Assembly: GCF_958431955.1 (NCBI RefSeq)
Contig: NZ_CAUASN010000001.1
Location: forward strand, 62,001-126,000
Origin: an uncultured Adlercreutzia sp.
Lineage (GTDB): Bacteria > Actinomycetota > Coriobacteriia > Coriobacteriales > Eggerthellaceae
Length of the DNA: 64,000 nt
Direction: 5' to 3'
This document shows positions 1-8,872 of the stretch, piece by piece. The notes below the pieces were generated by a model. That model did not search any database. It saw only the letters and a list, made by a program, of their open reading frames with translations, and had not been told where the DNA came from. Each line of letters starts with the position of its first letter. Position 1 is the first letter of the stretch. The position numbers were made by a program, and so were the translations under genes.

Positions 1-1
1 T

Positions 2-1981
2 ATGGTGGAGGCCGGCACCGGGGTGGGGAAGTCGATGGCCTATCTGCTGCCTGCGGTCATTACGGCGCGGGACAACAAGATCAACATCGGCGTGGCTACG
101 AAAACCAACGCCCTGCTCGATCAGTTGGTGTATCACGAGCTGCCCGCTCTCGAGCAAGCCCTCGGCGGTACGTTCACCTATGCCGCGCTGAAAGGGTTTT
201 CCCACTACCCGTGTTTGCATAAAATCGAGCGGGTGGTTGTAGATGGCCCGCGTATGCGCACAGTCGGCAAGGACGAGAAACACCAGGCCCCTGCTTTGGC
301 AGCGCTTTTGTCATTCGTCAACCAAACAGCGTATGACGATATGGACAACCTCAAGATCGATTTTCGCGTGCTGCCGCGCTGGGCTATCACGACGACGAGC
401 CACGACTGCCTACGTCGTAAATGTCCCTTCTTCGGTACATCTTGTTTCGTGCATGGCGCTCGTCGCAAGGCCGAGGCGTCGAATATCGTGGTGACCAACC
501 ACAGCCTGTTGTTTTGCGACCTCGCCGCGGATGGGGGGCTTCTTCCCCCTATTCGCTACTGGGTGGTTGACGAGGCCCACGGCGCCGAGCAGGAGGCTCG
601 CCGTGCATTCTCATTGGAGCTGGCCGAGGAAGACGTCCTTTCCCTTGCCCGCCGCGTCTCGTCCGAGGAGGCTCGCCGGAACGTTTTCATTCGTGCCGAG
701 CGCAGCGTCGTGGTGACGGGCAGCGAATCTTCCACAACACTTTTCTACGGTTTGACGGCCAAGGCGCGCTCCGCGGGAGCGAAATTCGCTGATTCGGCGC
801 GGGTATTCTGCGCGAGTCTTCCCGAATTGCTCTATTTCGAGGGGAATCGTCGTTCCAAGGGATATGAGAACGTCGATCTGTGGCTCAACGACGAGATTCG
901 CGCTTCATCGGTGTTCCAAAGGGTCGCCCGAGCGGCCCAATCTATGGCCGACGATGCGGAAAAACTCGTCACTGCCTGTCAGGAGCTTGTCGGCTATTTG
1001 GATGACATCGAGGGAGTCGCCGTCATTCAGCGGGAGATCGCCGCTATCGCCATGGAGCTCAAGGAGATTCTTCAGGCGGTGGAGGTCATCTGCGTGAAGT
1101 GTCCCGAGCAGTATGTTTACGCGGCAAATCTGAACCGCAAGAACGATAAGCCGCAGAACAAGTTGGAGGCGCTTCTTCTCAATGTCGGCCAGGAGCTCGA
1201 TTGGAACTGGTTTGCGAACACGAACTCGGTGGTGTTCGCCTCGGCGACCCTGACCGTCGATGGGAAGTTTACGAGTTTCGCCCAGGCCATGGGACTGAAC
1301 ACGAGCGAGCATTCCCAGGCTGACGAGCTTCTTCTCTCCTCAAGCTATGACTTCGACAACCAGATGACCATCTACGTCGTCAACGATATGCCCGAGCCGA
1401 ACGACCCGGCGTACCTGGCCGCACTCCAGCAGCTTCTCGTAGGGGCTCACCGCGCCCAGCATGGTTCCATGCTCACGTTGTTCACGAACCGCCGCGAGAT
1501 GGAGAAGTGCTTCGAGGAGGTGCAGCCGGCCTTGAAGGAGGACGACCTGCGCCTGGTGTGCCAGAAATGGGGCGTCTCGGTCAAGGGCCTGCGTGACGAT
1601 TTCCTCGCCGACGAGCACCTGTCGCTCTTCGCCCTCAAGAGCTTCTGGGAGGGCTTCGATGCGCCCGGCGCCACCTTGAAGGGCGTTGTCATCCCCAAGC
1701 TGCCCTTCTCCAAGCCGACCGACCCGCTCTCCTGCGAGCGGGCCGCCCGCGACGACGCGGCCTGGCGCCGCTATGTGCTGCCCGCCGCGGTGCTCGAGAC
1801 CAAGCAGGCCGCGGGACGGCTCATCCGGAAGGCCACCGACCGCGGCATCCTCATCCTGGCGGACAAGCGGCTGGTGACCAAGGGCTACGGCAAGACCTTC
1901 CTGCGCTCGCTCCCCAGCCAGAACATCCGCTTCTGCACGGCCGACGAGGTCGTGGCAGCCATCGAGCGCGACGGACAGTAG
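2..1981 (+). CDS. DinG/XPD-like ATP-dependent DNA helicase (5' end outside window)
   Basis: Superfamily 2 DNA helicase of the DinG/XPD type, expected to unwind 5'-tailed or structured DNA in the cytoplasm. The visible part opens almost directly with the Walker A motif (EAGTGVGKS, residues 3-11), so the true start lies upstream of the window. Four cysteines at about residues 71, 136, 141 and 148 have the spacing of the XPD/DinG iron-sulfur domain. A DEAH box (VVDEAH, about residue 190) follows. The C-terminal half contains SATL (motif III region), a FWEGFD segment, and an arginine-rich motif VI (KQAAGRLIRK). The downstream membrane protein starts 15 bases after the stop and is probably co-transcribed. 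The family call is secure; DinG versus a paralogue cannot be decided without the missing N-terminus. Confidence 0.9.
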   Translation: MVEAGTGVGKSMAYLLPAVITARDNKINIGVATKTNALLDQLVYHELPALEQALGGTFTYAALKGFSHYPCLHKIERVVVDGPRMRTVGKDEKHQAPALAALLSFVNQTAYDDMDNLKIDFRVLPRWAITTTSHDCLRRKCPFFGTSCFVHGARRKAEASNIVVTNHSLLFCDLAADGGLLPPIRYWVVDEAHGAEQEARRAFSLELAEEDVLSLARRVSSEEARRNVFIRAERSVVVTGSESSTTLFYGLTAKARSAGAKFADSARVFCASLPELLYFEGNRRSKGYENVDLWLNDEIRASSVFQRVARAAQSMADDAEKLVTACQELVGYLDDIEGVAVIQREIAAIAMELKEILQAVEVICVKCPEQYVYAANLNRKNDKPQNKLEALLLNVGQELDWNWFANTNSVVFASATLTVDGKFTSFAQAMGLNTSEHSQADELLLSSSYDFDNQMTIYVVNDMPEPNDPAYLAALQQLLVGAHRAQHGSMLTLFTNRREMEKCFEEVQPALKEDDLRLVCQKWGVSVKGLRDDFLADEHLSLFALKSFWEGFDAPGATLKGVVIPKLPFSKPTDPLSCERAARDDAAWRRYVLPAAVLETKQAAGRLIRKATDRGILILADKRLVTKGYGKTFLRSLPSQNIRFCTADEVVAAIERDGQ

Positions 1982-1996
1982 CAGGTCGAAGTTCCC

Positions 1997-3250
1997 ATGG
2001 CGAAGAAGAAGGCCCAGCACGCGCTCCATATCAAGAGCCACACCCACGGCTCTTCCAACGAGATATCCTTCAGCGTGCTCGACGCCGCCCGCGAGGCCCG
2101 CGATGCTGAGGAGCGGGACCGGCGCGAGAGCGGCGCGGGGAAGGTGCCGCTGTTCACCATGGGGCGCACGCGCAAGCCCCACGCCACCCCCGCGAAGGAC
2201 CAGTCGATCATCATCCCCGAGGGGGTGCGCCCGACTCGTGCCGGCTCATCCTTGGCTGCCACGGCGGCAGCCGAAGTCGACCGCCGCGCGTTCCGCATCA
2301 TACCCGTGGTGGTCATCGTGTGCGTGCTGCTGGCCCTCGCCCTCACCATCGGGCAGACGCTTCTCTCCATGCGCACCCAGCAAAACGGCCTGAGGGGATC
2401 GCTCGATGAGAACATCAGCGTCATCACCAACTGCGACGAGACGCTCATCCCCTTCGATACGCTGGTCATGGAGCAGTACGACAAGAACCGCCTCTCCCCG
2501 TCGGCTATCGGCCAGAAGGCTCCCTCCTTCGAGGAACTCTCCGAAGGGTATCGCCAGGTGGTTGCCGATATCGCGCCAGCCCGCGCCCAACTTGAGGCAT
2601 CGATGGAGGCCATTGAGGCGCTGCAGCCGACCCTCGCCGACAACGACGCCAAGGAGGCCGCGAGCCAGGCGGTGACCGCCGCCCGGGCGCGGTTGAGCAT
2701 GCTCGACGACGGTGTGGCCATCATCGAACAGTCCCTTATGGCAACTGAGGCCTTCATCGAGGCCCGCGAGGGGTGGAAGGCCGTCATCGACGCCGACGCC
2801 GCCGCCCGCGAGGCGACCGCGCTGCTCTCGTCCATGTCCGAGGAGAGTGTGAATGCCTCAAGAGAGAAGACTAATGAGGCGCTCTCCCAGCTCTTCCAAG
2901 CTCAGGAGGCCTTCGACCACGCCCAGGGAGATTACCCGGGCCTCGATTTAGCGGCGGTCTCCGACTACGTCTCCAAGCGCATCGAGGCCCAGCAGGCCGC
3001 CCTTGCCGCCGACGAGGCCTACCTGTCCCGCGACAAAGAGGCCCTGGAGGCGGAGAACAGCCGCTACAACCAGCTGGAGGAGGAGGCCGCCTCCCTCGCT
3101 CAGGCCCTCGGGGACGACCCCGACGAGCTCGTGGCGAGCCGTTTCTACGATTCCATCGAGTCCTTTGTCGCCTCCTACGAGGCCGAGCGCCTGAAAGCCG
3201 GCAATGCTGATACGTTTCTTCGTGATTATTTGGGCAAGAGCGCGCAATAG
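1997..3250 (+). CDS. membrane-anchored coiled-coil protein, function unknown
   Basis: A 417-residue protein I cannot assign to a named family. Residues 1-100 are basic and polar with no signal peptide. One hydrophobic helix at about 101-122 (IIPVVVIVCVLLALALTIGQ) is followed by about 290 residues rich in Ala, Glu, Arg and Lys with heptad-like character, suggesting a long extracytoplasmic coiled coil (type II topology). It begins 15 bases after the helicase gene and ends 18 bases before the GTG codon that could open the M28-like gene. The topology resembles division-associated or envelope scaffold proteins such as septation-ring regulators, but that is only a resemblance. The reading frame is well supported by third-position GC bias and tight spacing. 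Confidence 0.7.
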   Translation: MAKKKAQHALHIKSHTHGSSNEISFSVLDAAREARDAEERDRRESGAGKVPLFTMGRTRKPHATPAKDQSIIIPEGVRPTRAGSSLAATAAAEVDRRAFRIIPVVVIVCVLLALALTIGQTLLSMRTQQNGLRGSLDENISVITNCDETLIPFDTLVMEQYDKNRLSPSAIGQKAPSFEELSEGYRQVVADIAPARAQLEASMEAIEALQPTLADNDAKEAASQAVTAARARLSMLDDGVAIIEQSLMATEAFIEAREGWKAVIDADAAAREATALLSSMSEESVNASREKTNEALSQLFQAQEAFDHAQGDYPGLDLAAVSDYVSKRIEAQQAALAADEAYLSRDKEALEAENSRYNQLEEEAASLAQALGDDPDELVASRFYDSIESFVASYEAERLKAGNADTFLRDYLGKSAQ

Positions 3251-3258
3251 CGTATACT
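3230..3258 (+). promoter_or_regulatory. candidate promoter for the M28-like gene
   Basis: TTGGGC (3230-3235) and TATACT (3253-3258) are separated by exactly 17 bases, a good vegetative sigma-factor arrangement. The element overlaps the 3' end of the coiled-coil gene and sits about 45 bases before the preferred ATG of the next gene. Confidence 0.5.
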
Positions 3259-3301
3259 AGTAATAATTGTGTCATCAGACCTCTTTGAACGAGGAAAGGC
3301 A

Positions 3302-6300
3302 ATGTCCATGGCCGACCTAAAAGAAAGTGTTGCATACCTGTCTCAGGAGATCGGCCCGCGTCCGGCGGGAACCGAGGAGGAGCAGCGCGCAGCCCTTTAC
3401 ATCAGCGAGACGCTCTCGGCTGAAACAGGATTGCCCACCGCTCTGGAGGATTTCCAGTGCAATCCCGATAGCACGTTGCCGCGGGCCCTGGTGAGCGGCA
3501 TCGCCGTTGTCATGACCCTGGTCGCGACGATCTTCCCCGTGGTTTCCGTCGCCTCCGTCGTCATCGGCTTCGCTTGCGCCATCCTGCTCGCCGCGGAGAT
3601 CCTGGACAAGCCGGTTCTCTCCCGCCTGCTGAACCGCGGCGTGAGTCAGAACGTTGTGGCGCGCTACGTTCCCATGAAGTCGGCGAAGCAGTCGTCCCGC
3701 CGCCGCAAGGTCATCATCGTCGCCCATTACGACAGCGGCAAGATTCGGCGCGACCTCACCTCCGGCGTCATAGGGGTTCTCCCCCTCGTTTACTGGCTGG
3801 AGTTCGCCGCCATGGCGCTCATGCCCATCGTGCTGCTCGTGCGCATGATCCTCGCCCCCGGCGAGGGCGCGCTTATCGCCTTCAATGTCTTCCTTGCGGT
3901 GCTTATGCTGGTTGCGGTGCTCCCCGCCGCGTCGTTCGCTCTGGAGAAGTTGAGCAACTACAACGAGGGATCGAACTGCAACGCCTCTGGCGTCGCCGTG
4001 CTCATGGATGTGGCCGCCCGGGTGGCCGCCGCCCGCGACCTCCCCGACGAGGACGAGGCCCTGATCCACGGAGAGGCTGCTGCCCAGTCGGCCGGGCTCG
4101 TGCCCGAGGGGGCTGAGCTGGTCTACGACGCGCCGTCGAATACCGACGAGCTGGGTTCTTCCATGGAGTCGGCCGCCGAGCGACTCGCAGCCGCGAAGGC
4201 CGCGGTGGCGGCGCTGTCGGGCAAGCCCGTCTCCGAGACCGCCCCGGCGCAGGAAGAGGATTCCAGCAGTGCCGGCGAAGAGACGGCCGATCAGGTACCC
4301 GCCACCCCCTCCGCCGATGTTTCCGCCGAAGAGGCTCCGGCGGCCGAGCCGGTTCTGGCGCCTCCGATGGCTGCCGCCGTTCCCTCCGCCGAGCCCGAGG
4401 TTCCCGACTGGTTCAAGCGTGGGCAGGAGCAGGCGAAGAAGCCCAAGGTGGAGAAGCCCGTCCAGCGTTCCCGCTATGCCGTCGCCCTCGAGCACGCCGA
4501 GGAGGAAATCGGCGCCCGCGAGGAGTCCCAGCGCGCTGCCGCCGAGGAGCTGAGCGCCCGCATGCGCGGCATGCGCGCCTCGGTCCAGGCCGCTTCGGCC
4601 GCAGCCGGCGCCACGCCCACCGGCGTGATCGCCGACCTGCCCGTCTCTGACGAAGATCTCGCTGAGGCCGTTCCCGCGCGCCCGGAGCCGGCCCATGCTG
4701 CCGCTGTTCCGGCGCCCGAGACTCCCTCGAAGCCCGCCCACGCGGCGCCCGCCGCCGAAGAGCCGGCGCAGGAAGAGACCTCCGCGCCGCAGCCTGAGGA
4801 GGAAAGGCCCGCCGAGCCTCTTGTCCCCTCTCCGGCCGACGTGCCCTCGCCGTTGGACGGTGCTCCCGTGCCGAACCTCGCGTCGGTGCCGTCCGTGGTC
4901 GCCTCGGACGATCCCGATGTGGTGCTCCGCGAGGGGCAGCGTCCCCTGACCGGCGCCACTGTGGCCGCACCTCCGGTCGAGGCTCCTTCCCTGGCCGGCG
5001 TGCCGACCCCAGCCGCCGCGGACGAGGCACCCCACCGTCGCCTGGTCATCCCCTCGGTGGGGGAGATTCCCGCCGAGCCCACGCCCGAACCGGCTGCTCC
5101 TGGCGGCCGCAAGCGCCGTGCCATCTCGCTTCCCAACATCGGCATCTCCCAGGAGCTGCCGCGCATCTCGATGGACGATCACATGCAGGCCGCGCCTCTG
5201 GCCGAGGAGCGCCCCGTCCATGACGGGCGCGTGCGCGACCTGTCGGCTATCGTGCCCTCGGTGGCCGCTCCGGCCGCCGCGGCTCAGGAAAGCGCTTCGG
5301 CTCTCCGCAGCGCGCTTCCCTCCCTGAGCGGCGTTCCCGTCCAGAGCGAGCCCGGCCTGTCCGGCAGCATCAACGTCGCTGGCTCCTTCTCGTCCATCGG
5401 TGCCACGGGCGCGGCGGCCCCCATCGGCGACGAGATGTTCCAGCAGGCATCCGAGGAGGAGCTCTACATCGAGGATGTGGACGACTCGGCCTATGTGGAG
5501 CAGGTTACCGAAACCGGCGCCATGGCCGGCCCGGGGTATGTGGAAATGCCCAAGAGCCGCTTCGGCCGGCTCTTCGGGAAGCTTCGCCATAAGGGCCCGG
5601 AGGAGGGGACGACCCCCCAGGAATGGCTCGATGTGGAGGAGGGCTTCGATGCCCGCGAGGCCGGCGCAGCCCGCGGCGGCTGGGAGAGCTTCCGCGAGGA
5701 CGGCTACGACGAGTACGACGGCCAGGAGGACGGATACGACGGCTACGACGATGACTACGCCGACGACTTCGAGGAGTCCGGCTTGGAGGTCCTGTCGGGT
5801 GAGACGACGGCCTTCGCCCCCGGCTTCGGCGCCCAGCCCGCGCCTCGCGGCCGCCACGGCCGCCATTTCGAGGGCGGCGCCTTCTCCCGTTCCTCCGAGC
5901 CTGAGGACGAGATCATCGACGAAGGCGAGCAGGAAGAGGCGCCTCGCCGCGAGACGGTTTCGAGTTTCGCCGACGGGCTGCCGGCCGACTTCGTCTTCGA
6001 GGAGACGCCCGAGCACGAGGCCATCGCGCAGTTCCATGCCAAGCGCATCGATATGGAGGTATGGTTCGTCGCCCTCGGATCCGAGCTGGCGGCCAACGGG
6101 GGCATGCGCGCCTTCATGAGCGCCCATGAGGCCGATTTGAAGGGCTCGATCATCATCGAGCTCGAGGCGCTCGGCGCCGGCGAGCTGACCCTCATCGACA
6201 AGGAGGGCACTTACCTTCCGAAGAAGGCTTCGAGCCGTATGAAGCGCCTCGTGAGGAAGGCCGGCCAGGCCGTGGGCCTCTCGGTTCCCGACGCCACGAT

Positions 6301-6484
6301 GGAATGGCGCGACAGCGCGTCGGCCTATGCGATGAAGCACGGCCAGCAGGCCATGCACCTCGCCGGCATGGACGGCCGCAAGCCGGCGTTCTTCGGCCAG
6401 GCCGACGACGTGCTGGAGAACATCGATGCCGACCAGCTGGCTCTGAACAGCGATTTCGTCATGGAGCTGCTGAAGAACATATAG
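3302..6484 (+). CDS. M28-peptidase-like membrane protein with large Ala/Pro-rich insert
   Basis: About 1060 residues. I chose ATG at 3302 because GAGGAAAGG lies just upstream; a GTG at 3269 is in frame but lacks a ribosome site. The N-terminal 250 residues look like a zinc-aminopeptidase M28 core (GPRPAGTEEE, then IIVAHYDSGK) with hydrophobic helices at about 60-95 and 165-220. A GSNCNASGVAVLMD segment follows. Roughly 650 residues of Ala/Pro/Glu low-complexity sequence come next, and the C-terminal 150 residues resemble the end of an M28 domain (VALGSELAANGGMRAF, ADDVLENID). Against the M28 pattern, the bridging Asp appears as Cys, the second Glu of the EE pair as Leu, and the final His as Gly. 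Catalysis is therefore doubtful. It may be a pseudo-enzyme or binding scaffold. Function unknown. Confidence 0.7.
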   Translation: MSMADLKESVAYLSQEIGPRPAGTEEEQRAALYISETLSAETGLPTALEDFQCNPDSTLPRALVSGIAVVMTLVATIFPVVSVASVVIGFACAILLAAEILDKPVLSRLLNRGVSQNVVARYVPMKSAKQSSRRRKVIIVAHYDSGKIRRDLTSGVIGVLPLVYWLEFAAMALMPIVLLVRMILAPGEGALIAFNVFLAVLMLVAVLPAASFALEKLSNYNEGSNCNASGVAVLMDVAARVAAARDLPDEDEALIHGEAAAQSAGLVPEGAELVYDAPSNTDELGSSMESAAERLAAAKAAVAALSGKPVSETAPAQEEDSSSAGEETADQVPATPSADVSAEEAPAAEPVLAPPMAAAVPSAEPEVPDWFKRGQEQAKKPKVEKPVQRSRYAVALEHAEEEIGAREESQRAAAEELSARMRGMRASVQAASAAAGATPTGVIADLPVSDEDLAEAVPARPEPAHAAAVPAPETPSKPAHAAPAAEEPAQEETSAPQPEEERPAEPLVPSPADVPSPLDGAPVPNLASVPSVVASDDPDVVLREGQRPLTGATVAAPPVEAPSLAGVPTPAAADEAPHRRLVIPSVGEIPAEPTPEPAAPGGRKRRAISLPNIGISQELPRISMDDHMQAAPLAEERPVHDGRVRDLSAIVPSVAAPAAAAQESASALRSALPSLSGVPVQSEPGLSGSINVAGSFSSIGATGAAAPIGDEMFQQASEEELYIEDVDDSAYVEQVTETGAMAGPGYVEMPKSRFGRLFGKLRHKGPEEGTTPQEWLDVEEGFDAREAGAARGGWESFREDGYDEYDGQEDGYDGYDDDYADDFEESGLEVLSGETTAFAPGFGAQPAPRGRHGRHFEGGAFSRSSEPEDEIIDEGEQEEAPRRETVSSFADGLPADFVFEETPEHEAIAQFHAKRIDMEVWFVALGSELAANGGMRAFMSAHEADLKGSIIIELEALGAGELTLIDKEGTYLPKKASSRMKRLVRKAGQAVGLSVPDATMEWRDSASAYAMKHGQQAMHLAGMDGRKPAFFGQADDVLENIDADQLALNSDFVMELLKNI

Positions 6485-6502
6485 CTAACTCCGGGGTCGT
6501 GG

Positions 6503-6508
6503 TATGAT
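6503..6508 (+). promoter_or_regulatory. extended -10 element for tRNA-Arg
   Basis: TATGAT preceded by TGG gives an extended -10 element ending 13 bases before the mature tRNA 5' end. No good -35 hexamer was seen. Confidence 0.4.
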
Positions 6509-6521
6509 GACCCCTCCTTAC

Positions 6522-6597
6522 GCCCCCGTAGCTCAGCGGATAGAGCGTCGGTTTCCTAAACCGTGCGTCGGAGGTTCGAGTCCTCTCGGGGGCGCCA
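6522..6597 (+). tRNA. tRNA-Arg (anticodon CCU)
   Basis: A 76-base cloverleaf. The acceptor stem is GCCCCCG (6522-6528) with CGGGGGC (6587-6593). The D arm is GCTC/GAGC, the anticodon is CCT in the loop TTCCTAA, and the T arm is GAGGTTCGAGTCCTC. A discriminator G is followed by an encoded CCA (6595-6597). It decodes AGG. Confidence 0.95.
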
Positions 6598-6954
6598 TGA
6601 GCACTCGCAGGCCGCCGTTTGCCTTCGCAAGCGGCGGTCTGCTCGTTGACGGGGCCTTTTGCGCGCGACGGGGCAATTCCCGGGACAAGGGCGCGACCCC
6701 GCCGGGTCCCGGGCGGGAAGGCGGCGCGGCGTCTGTGGGAGTCCCAGCGGGACGCAGATGGGAATGCGCCGCGACATAAGTGCGGTTTGCGGGCGCTACA
6801 ATGGCGCTGTGAATCAGGCGATGTGTGGTTACCGTGAGGGATGGGAACGGCGTCGGGTGTCTTCGAGCCGTTCTGGTAGACTATGTGGGCTATTCCTGCT
6901 CCGGCGTGTGCCTTCACCAGCCCGGAGCCGTACAGTCCAAAGGAGGTGAGCTGG
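6598..6954. other. intergenic region with a hairpin after tRNA-Arg and the rpsF leader
   Basis: No gene is supported here. A stable hairpin (arms 6611-6622 and 6627-6638, CTTC loop) follows the tRNA and may terminate it, although no T-run follows. Further on, a GGTTACC box lies at 6827-6833. An extended -10-like TGGTAGACT ends at 6882, and a strong ribosome site AAAGGAGGTGA (6939-6949) precedes rpsF. Confidence 0.5.
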
Positions 6955-7248
6955 ATGAAGGCTTATGAACTGCTGTTTATTGTGCCCCCCACGATCGACG
7001 AGGAGACTCGCGCCGGCGTGATGAAGCGCATCGAGGCGACGATCGCCGAGGGTAACGGCGTTGTGGACAACGTCGACAACTGGGGCAAGCGCAAACTCGC
7101 TTATGAGATCAACGGTCTGTCCGATGGCGACTACACTCTCATCGACTTCCACACTGACCCGCAGAGCATCGCCGAGCTCGATCGCGTGCTGCGCATCAAC
7201 GATGCCGTTGTGCGTCACATGGTCGTGGCCCGCACCGATCGCGACTAG
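6955..7248 (+). CDS. rpsF: 30S ribosomal protein S6
   Basis: Ribosomal protein bS6 of 97 residues, which binds 16S rRNA together with S18 in the platform of the small subunit. The sequence begins MKAYELLFIVPPTID and carries the family pattern through NWGKRKLAYEINGLSDGDY. The ATG at 6955 is chosen because it matches the family length and follows a near-perfect ribosome site. An in-frame upstream ATG at 6883 would add 24 unlikely residues. It is the first gene of the conserved rpsF-ssb-rpsR-rplI block, and all four genes run in the same direction with short gaps. Confidence 0.96.
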   Translation: MKAYELLFIVPPTIDEETRAGVMKRIEATIAEGNGVVDNVDNWGKRKLAYEINGLSDGDYTLIDFHTDPQSIAELDRVLRINDAVVRHMVVARTDRD

Positions 7249-7296
7249 TTGGAAACCGGGCGGCATTTCGCCGCTCACAATGGGAAGAGGTAGAGA

Positions 7297-7794
7297 ATGA
7301 GCATCAACCGTGTGATCATCAGCGGCAATCTGACCCGCGACCCCGAACTGCGCAACACCCAGTCCGGCATGGCCGTCCTGAGCTTCGGCGTGGCGGTGAA
7401 CGATCGCCGCAAGAACCCGACCACCGGCGAGTGGGAGGATTACCCGAACTTCGTGGACTGCACGATGTTCGGAGCCCGCGCCGACAGCCTGTCGCGCTAC
7501 CTGTCCAAGGGCACCAAGGTGTCCATCGAGGGCAAGCTGCGCTGGAGCCAGTGGGAGCGCGACGGTCAGAAGCGAAGCAAGCTGGAGGTCATCGTTGACG
7601 AGCTCGAGTTCATGTCGAGCCGCAACGCCAACGGCGGCGCTCAGTCCTACGGCGGCGATGCCTACGGCGGAAACCAGGGCTACAGCGCCCCGGCCCCTGC
7701 CTACAGCGCGCCCGCGCCCGCACCGGCTGCGCCCCCCGCGGCGCCTGTGGTGGACGCCTCTTCCTCAGTGTATGACGATGACATTCCGTTTTAA
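7297..7794 (+). CDS. ssb: single-stranded DNA-binding protein
   Basis: SSB of 165 residues. An N-terminal OB fold (about 1-110: MSINRVIISGNLTRDPELR, FVDCTMFGARADSLSRYLSK) binds single-stranded DNA. A flexible Gly/Ala/Pro/Tyr-rich linker (about 112-155) follows, and the tail DDDIPF is the conserved docking peptide for replication and repair proteins. The start follows AGAGGTAG. It lies 48 bases after rpsF and 20 before rpsR. This is the housekeeping copy, given its place between the two ribosomal genes. Confidence 0.96.
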   Translation: MSINRVIISGNLTRDPELRNTQSGMAVLSFGVAVNDRRKNPTTGEWEDYPNFVDCTMFGARADSLSRYLSKGTKVSIEGKLRWSQWERDGQKRSKLEVIVDELEFMSSRNANGGAQSYGGDAYGGNQGYSAPAPAYSAPAPAPAAPPAAPVVDASSSVYDDDIPF

Positions 7795-7814
7795 GCGAAA
7801 CGAAAGAGGTTAAC

Positions 7815-8075
7815 ATGGCCGATTACGCTAAGCAGCCTCGTCGTAAGTATTGCCAATTCTGCAAGGACGACGTGGAGTATGTCGATTACAAAGACACTCA
7901 AATGCTGCGCAAGTATGTTACCGATCGTGGCAAGATCAAGCCCCGTCGCGTGACCGGTGCCTGCACTCAGCACCAGCGCGACATCGCGGAGGCCGTCAAG
8001 CGCGCCCGCGTCATGGCTCTCATGCCCTATGCTGTGCCCGCCGTGAGCGGTCGTGGCGATCGCCGCAACCGCTAG
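7815..8075 (+). CDS. rpsR: 30S ribosomal protein S18
   Basis: Ribosomal protein bS18, 86 residues, partner of S6 on the platform of the small subunit. It keeps a CxxC pair near the N-terminus (KYCQFCKDD). The core is RKYVTDRGKIKPRRVTG followed by the usual helix (CTQHQRDIAEAVKRARVMALMPY). It starts after AAAGAGG and lies 20 bases after ssb. The C-terminus is extended with GRGDRRNR. Confidence 0.96.
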   Translation: MADYAKQPRRKYCQFCKDDVEYVDYKDTQMLRKYVTDRGKIKPRRVTGACTQHQRDIAEAVKRARVMALMPYAVPAVSGRGDRRNR

Positions 8076-8090
8076 GCGAAGGAGGGAACT

Positions 8091-8684
8091 ATGAAGGTAA
8101 TTCTCCTGAAGGAGCTCCATGGCAAGGGCGGCGAGGGCGACGTCATCGACGTTGCCCGCGGCTACGCCAACAACTTCCTGCTCACCCAGGGCTACGCCGT
8201 GAAGGCCACCCCGGGCAACCTGAAGCAGCTGGAGGAGCGCAAGAAGAACATCGCCAAGCGCGAGGAGACCCGCATTGCCGATGCCAACGCCCTGGCGGCG
8301 AAGCTCAACGACGCCACGGTGCGCGTTATCGCCCAGGTGGGCGAGGAGGGCGTGCTCTTCGGTTCCGTCACCGCCCCCGTGGTGGCCGACGCAATCGCCG
8401 AGCAGCTCGACATCGAGATCGACAAGCGCCGCGTCGAGCTGGGCAAGCCGATCAAGATGGTGGGTACCTACGAGGTGCCCGTGGGCCTGTACCGCGACAT
8501 CAAGGGCATCGTGACCGTGATCGTCGCCGGCGAGGGCATGGACGAGCAGTCCGCCGAGGCTGTCGAGGCCTTCGACGAGGCGCTCGAGGCCGCCGAGACC
8601 CCGGCCGATGAGACCGTCGAGGTCGACGGCCAGATCGCCGAGGACGGCACGGTTGAGGCCGAGGTGACTGAGATCGAGGAGTAA
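8091..8684 (+). CDS. rplI: 50S ribosomal protein L9 with long acidic tail
   Basis: Ribosomal protein bL9 of 197 residues. The N-terminal domain (MKVILLKELHGKGGEGDVIDVARGYANNFL) binds 23S rRNA, a long connecting helix follows, and a C-terminal domain extends to about residue 150. The family is normally near 150 residues. Here about 45 extra residues, mostly acidic (EAVEAFDEALEAAETPADETVE and onward), extend the C-terminus. The start is preceded by GAAGGAGGG. It is the last gene of the block before a good terminator. Confidence 0.95.
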   Translation: MKVILLKELHGKGGEGDVIDVARGYANNFLLTQGYAVKATPGNLKQLEERKKNIAKREETRIADANALAAKLNDATVRVIAQVGEEGVLFGSVTAPVVADAIAEQLDIEIDKRRVELGKPIKMVGTYEVPVGLYRDIKGIVTVIVAGEGMDEQSAEAVEAFDEALEAAETPADETVEVDGQIAEDGTVEAEVTEIEE

Positions 8685-8704
8685 TTCTCGCTCCTGTACC
8701 TTTA

Positions 8705-8733
8705 ACGGCCCTCGCTTGCGGGGGCCGTTTTCT
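8705..8733 (+). terminator. rho-independent terminator after rplI
   Basis: ACGGCCC pairs with GGGCCGT around a short CGC/GCG inner stem, followed by TTTTCT. It closes the ribosomal/ssb block. Confidence 0.8.
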
Positions 8734-8872
8734 ATTATGGGAGGAGAAGCGCCGCGCCCTCGCGGCCGGGGAATCCCGAAGCCCGATTTGTTTCCCGTGA
8801 AACACTTCGCCGGCTGTTCCCCATGGCGAGTAACGCTACAATGTAGGAGACGCGAAGAGGAGGGACTGCCCC

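Noticed and set aside
3317..6358. Long minus-strand open frame opposite the M28-like gene
   Set aside because: Composition is that of an antisense shadow (Arg/Gly/His/Leu), while the plus strand shows peptidase motifs and membrane helices.
6883..6954. Upstream in-frame start for rpsF
   Set aside because: It would add 24 residues not found in S6 and ignores the strong ribosome site just before 6955.
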